Shown in pieces: positions 6,154-8,959 of a DNA stretch of 8,959 bases. The notes under the pieces were generated by a model. That model had not been told where the DNA came from. It did not search any database and saw only the letters and a list, made by a program, of their open reading frames with translations. Within the stretch, counting starts at the first letter, position 1. Every line of letters begins with the position of its first letter. The stretch is from Alistipes sp. (lineage in GTDB: Bacteria; Bacteroidota; Bacteroidia; Bacteroidales; Rikenellaceae). The translations under genes were made by a program, and so were the position numbers. Location of the stretch: NCBI GenBank assembly GCA_029065825.1, contig JAIEHQ010000155.1, forward strand, positions 1-8,959, read 5' to 3'.

Positions 6154-6279
6154 CGCGGGAGGCGCGGCGGAGGAAAAGCGGCACACGACGACTTTTTCCG
6201 CAAAAAAAATCGGCCGCATCTTCAGTCGAGGCACATTAGTTGCCCCGGAGAATACGAACGGAAAAAAACGAAAAGAGAC

Positions 6280-7410
6280 ATGCGCAACAAAAACCCACTT
6301 ACCGCAGCGATCGTCCTCCTCGCGGCTCTCGCCGCGACCGGATGCGACCGGCAACCGACGGCCGATGCCGCCGAAAGGCTGGAGATCGAAATGGCGACCG
6401 CCCGAACCGACTCGCTCTACGTGCGCCGCAGCTTCATTTCGGAGATCGGCAGCGACAGCGAAGTGGTCATCGAACCCCGCGTCAGCGGTTTCCTGGCCGC
6501 CCGCCACTACCGCAAGGGAATGCCCGTGCGCAAAGGGCAGCTGCTCTTCGAGATCGACAACCGGGAGTATTACTCGGCACTGCTCTCGGCGCAGGCCGCC
6601 CTGGAGTCGAGCAAGGCCCTGGCGCTCGAAGCCAAGAACAACTACGACCGGGCGGTGCCGCTGGCCGGAATCAACGCCATCAGCGCCGCCCAGCTCGACC
6701 AGTACACCGCCCGCTACGCCGCCGCACGCGCCGACGTGAAGGCCGCAGAACAGGCCGTGCGCAACGCCGGCCTCAACCTGAGCTACACCAAAATATACTC
6801 CCCGATCGACGGCATCATCGAGTCGTCGAACGCCGGGACGGGCGATCTGGTCGGTCCCGGGACCCAGATCCCCACCCTGACCACGATCATGAACATCGAC
6901 ACGGTAACGGTCTCGATCGCCATCCCGATGGCTCAGTTCCTCGCCCTGGACGGCGACCGGGAGATGATCTACGACAACGCGGGGCTGCTCTCCGACATCG
7001 TACTCTACGAGGACGACGGCACACGCTACCAGCTGGCCGGAAAATACGACTACACACGCACCGCCGTATCGACCGCGACGGGCACCATCGTGCTCATCGT
7101 CCGCTTCCCGAACCCCGCCTACCGCCTCAAGGCCGGACAGTTCGCACGCATCGAAGCCAACCTCGGGGCGAAACGCCCCCGCGTGCTGGTGCCCCAGCAG
7201 AGCGTGAGCCAGATCCTCGACGCCTCGTCGGTGTGGGTCATCCGCGCGGACAGCACGGCCGAATACCGGCGCATCACGCCCGGCGAGACCTTCGGCGGCA
7301 TGTGGGCCGTCGAATCGGGGCTGCGCCCCGGCGAACGGGTGGCCGTGACGGGAATACAGAAACTCAGGGAGGGGATGCGCGTAATCCCTTCCGACGCATC
7401 GAAGAACTAA
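6280..7410 (+). CDS. RND efflux periplasmic adaptor (membrane fusion protein) lipoprotein
   Basis: The adaptor of a tripartite RND pump (AcrA/MexA type) bridges the inner-membrane permease and an outer-membrane channel. The 376 residues start at the ATG at 6280, chosen because a lipoprotein signal follows at once (LLAALAATGC, Cys22 as the lipidation site); in-frame sequence upstream is Arg/Lys-rich and has no signal. Domain order is as expected: first beta-barrel strand near 33-56, first half of the lipoyl domain (EPRVSGFLAARHYRKGMPV, 65-83), alpha-helical hairpin (about 96-165, Ala-rich), second lipoyl half (YTKIYSPIDGIIESSNAGTG, 169-188), beta-barrel (about 205-295, including RFPNPAYRLKAGQFARIEAN), and membrane-proximal domain (about 300-370, with VLVPQQSV and GLRPGERVAVTGIQKLREG). 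The length suits the family. The permease starts 16 bases downstream, so the two are an operon. The substrate cannot be read from sequence. Confidence 0.93.
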   Translation: MRNKNPLTAAIVLLAALAATGCDRQPTADAAERLEIEMATARTDSLYVRRSFISEIGSDSEVVIEPRVSGFLAARHYRKGMPVRKGQLLFEIDNREYYSALLSAQAALESSKALALEAKNNYDRAVPLAGINAISAAQLDQYTARYAAARADVKAAEQAVRNAGLNLSYTKIYSPIDGIIESSNAGTGDLVGPGTQIPTLTTIMNIDTVTVSIAIPMAQFLALDGDREMIYDNAGLLSDIVLYEDDGTRYQLAGKYDYTRTAVSTATGTIVLIVRFPNPAYRLKAGQFARIEANLGAKRPRVLVPQQSVSQILDASSVWVIRADSTAEYRRITPGETFGGMWAVESGLRPGERVAVTGIQKLREGMRVIPSDASKN

Positions 7411-7426
7411 CCAGCCCCGACCGATC

Positions 7427-8959
7427 ATGGGAAACTTTTTCATCAGAAGGCCCGTATTCGCCATCGCCCTGGCGGCGGCCATCGTACTCGCCGGCATCGT
7501 CTCGCTCTCCGACCTGCCGATCGAACAATATCCCGACATCACGCCTCCGGTGGTCGAAGTCTCGGCATCCTACCTCGGAGCGGATGCCGAAACGGTAAAC
7601 AACGCCGTCGCCACGCCCCTCGCCCAGAGCGTGATGGGAGTGAGCGACATGCTCTACATGCAGACGACCAGCGCCAACGACGGTTCGATGAACATGCAGA
7701 TCACCTTCGACATCGGCAGCGACCCCGACATGAACGCCATCTTCACGCAGAACAACGTCTCGACGGTGCTGTCGCAGCTCCCCGCGCCGGTCATCCAACA
7801 GGGCGTGACCACACGCAAGACCATGACGGGGTTCCTGATCGTCTATGCCCTGACCGGCGACGGCCGGTACAGCGGCGACTTTCTGTCCAACTACGCCTAC
7901 ATCAACATCCAGAACGAGCTGCTCAAGATCGACGGCGTGGGCAAGGTAAACATCATGGGCGCGGGCGAATACGCCATGCGCATCTGGCTCAAACCCGATC
8001 TGCTGGACTACTACAGAATATCACTCGACGAGGTGTTCGCCGCCGTCGAAGCCCAGGGCGGCATCTTCCCGGCCGGCAAATTCGGCGGCGAACCCTCCGA
8101 CGGACAGACGGTCCACACCTACACCGTTACCATGCCGCCCCAGATCTACGATGCCGAACAGTTCGGCCAGATCATCGTCAAGGCCTCCCCCTCGGGCGAA
8201 CAGGTGCGCCTGAGCGACATCGCCACCGTCGCGCTGGGAAGCCGGCAGTACGGCGTGGAGTCGCTCTTCGGCGACAACCCCACCGCGCTGATCGTCGTCT
8301 ATCAGCAGCCCGGGAGCAATGCCGTGGCCGTCGGCGGGCAGGTCGAGGCGGAGATGGCCCGTCTGAGCGAACGCTTTCCCGACGGCATATCCTACACCTC
8401 GATGGTCGATGCCACCACAGGAATCAGGGCCGGCGTGCGGGAGATCTTCCTCACGCTCCTGATCGCCCTGGCGCTCGTGGTCGCTATCATCTACCTCTTC
8501 CTGCAGGACTGGCGCGCCACGCTCATCCCGCTGCTGGCCATCCCCGTCTCGATCGTCGGGTCCTTCGCGCTGTTCCCGCTCTTCGGCTTCTCGATCAACA
8601 TCATCTCGCTGCTGGGCATGGTGCTGGCCATCGGTCTGGTGGTCGATGACGCGATCGTGGTGGTCGAGGCGGTGCAGGTAAACATCGAGCGGGGCATGCC
8701 GCCCCGGCAGGCGACGGCCGAGGCGATGCGCAGCGTAACCCCGCCGGTCATCGCCACGACGGTGGTGCTGCTGGCCGTATTCATCCCCGTTTCCCTCATG
8801 GGCAGCATCACGGGACTGCTCTTCCGCCAGTTCTCGATCTCGATCGCCGTGGCGGTCTGCATCTCCTCGCTCAATGCGCTTACCCTCTCCCCGGCCCTCT
8901 GCGCCCTGCTGCTGCGGCCCCGTGCGAAGGCCGACCGGGGCTTCTTCGCCCGCTTCAAC
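7427..8959 (+). CDS. RND efflux permease (AcrB/MexB-like, HAE1 family), 3' end cut by window edge
   Basis: The proton-driven inner-membrane pump of the tripartite exporter. The frame is open from the ATG at 7427 to the window edge (511 residues, about half of the usual 1,030-1,060). The start is the classic MGNFFIRRPVFAIALA with TM1, then LPIEQYPDITPP and VSASYLGADAETV (46-57). The first porter loop spans about 30-335 and includes NMQITFDIGSD (89-99) and QQGVTTRKTMTGFL. TM2-TM6 fill about 338-497. TM4 holds the proton-relay pair Asp407-Asp408 in GLVVDDAIVVVE, the same numbers as in E. coli AcrB. FRQFSISIAVAV and LTLSPALCALLL fit TM5-TM6. The second half, with the conserved Lys of TM10, is not visible. 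It is 16 bases after the adaptor gene. An outer-membrane TolC-like channel gene would be expected further right. Drug specificity is unknown; RND pumps of this class in Bacteroidota often export detergents, bile salts or antibiotics. Confidence 0.95.
   Translation, partial: MGNFFIRRPVFAIALAAAIVLAGIVSLSDLPIEQYPDITPPVVEVSASYLGADAETVNNAVATPLAQSVMGVSDMLYMQTTSANDGSMNMQITFDIGSDPDMNAIFTQNNVSTVLSQLPAPVIQQGVTTRKTMTGFLIVYALTGDGRYSGDFLSNYAYINIQNELLKIDGVGKVNIMGAGEYAMRIWLKPDLLDYYRISLDEVFAAVEAQGGIFPAGKFGGEPSDGQTVHTYTVTMPPQIYDAEQFGQIIVKASPSGEQVRLSDIATVALGSRQYGVESLFGDNPTALIVVYQQPGSNAVAVGGQVEAEMARLSERFPDGISYTSMVDATTGIRAGVREIFLTLLIALALVVAIIYLFLQDWRATLIPLLAIPVSIVGSFALFPLFGFSINIISLLGMVLAIGLVVDDAIVVVEAVQVNIERGMPPRQATAEAMRSVTPPVIATTVVLLAVFIPVSLMGSITGLLFRQFSISIAVAVCISSLNALTLSPALCALLLRPRAKADRGFFARFN

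Larger units (their letters stand above)
6011..6279. other. Divergent spacer between the TPM-lemA operon and the efflux operon
   Basis: This 269-base region separates minus-strand TPM-lemA from the plus-strand adaptor gene. It contains a full consensus promoter for the minus side (6013-6044). On the plus side I find no TAnnTTTG match; the 21 bases before the adaptor ATG (6259-6279) are strongly A/G-rich, consistent with Shine-Dalgarno-independent initiation in this phylum. A 7-base inverted repeat lies at 6117-6153. No regulator gene of TetR, MarR or AraC type is present here. I see no RNA gene or credible small ORF. Confidence 0.7.

Noticed and set aside
4973..6739. A 588-residue plus-strand open frame spanning the TPM gene, the divergent spacer and the adaptor start
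   Set aside because: It crosses two real genes on opposite strands, is Ala/Arg/Pro-rich and low in complexity, and has no recognisable fold.
6010..7542. A 510-residue minus-strand open frame antisense to the adaptor gene
   Set aside because: The plus strand gives a full-length adaptor with lipobox and every expected domain. The antisense translation is Gly/Val/Arg-rich with no domain.

Overview
The window is an 8,959-base, GC-rich piece of bacterial chromosome, probably from a Bacteroidota organism; a Bacteroidales/Alistipes-like genome is my best guess. The evidence is a textbook Bacteroidota promoter (TTTG, 20 bases, TAnnTTTG) at 6013-6044, a second TAnnTTTG box at 4296-4303, AT-rich start regions without clear Shine-Dalgarno sequences, and the look of the proteins. 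The genus is inference.

Layout. Positions 1-4245 hold a tight minus-strand run, transcribed right to left: a PlsC-type acyltransferase (3517-4245), topoisomerase IV subunit B parE (1639-3507) and topoisomerase IV subunit A parC (1622 down to the window edge, C-terminal domain cut off). The gaps are 9 and 16 bases, so the three are almost certainly one operon. A 207-base spacer (4246-4452) carries a GC-rich hairpin and a -7 promoter box for this operon. Positions 4453-6010 hold a second minus-strand pair: a TPM-domain membrane protein with a zinc ribbon and a glycine-rich tail (5087-6010), then lemA (4453-5040). A 269-base divergent spacer (6011-6279) follows. Positions 6280-8959 hold a plus-strand efflux pair: an RND periplasmic adaptor lipoprotein and the first 511 residues of its inner-membrane RND permease, which runs off the right edge.

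How the genes work together. ParE and ParC form the A2B2 topoisomerase IV that unlinks daughter chromosomes. PlsC makes phosphatidic acid for membrane phospholipids and is probably co-transcribed with them. LemA and the TPM protein are a recurrent two-gene pair of poorly known envelope function. The adaptor and permease would form a proton-driven tripartite exporter with an outer-membrane channel that is not in the window.

Most of the window is ordinary housekeeping and efflux sequence. I see no CRISPR array, insertion sequence, tRNA, rRNA or integrase. The points most worth a second look are a consensus promoter that almost touches the TPM start codon and so predicts a leaderless mRNA, the TPM/zinc-ribbon/Gly-tail protein with LemA, the plsC-topoisomerase IV linkage (also known, in another order, in enterobacteria), an alanine at the main quinolone-contact position of ParC, and a 13-residue tandem duplication in the acidic N-terminus of ParC.
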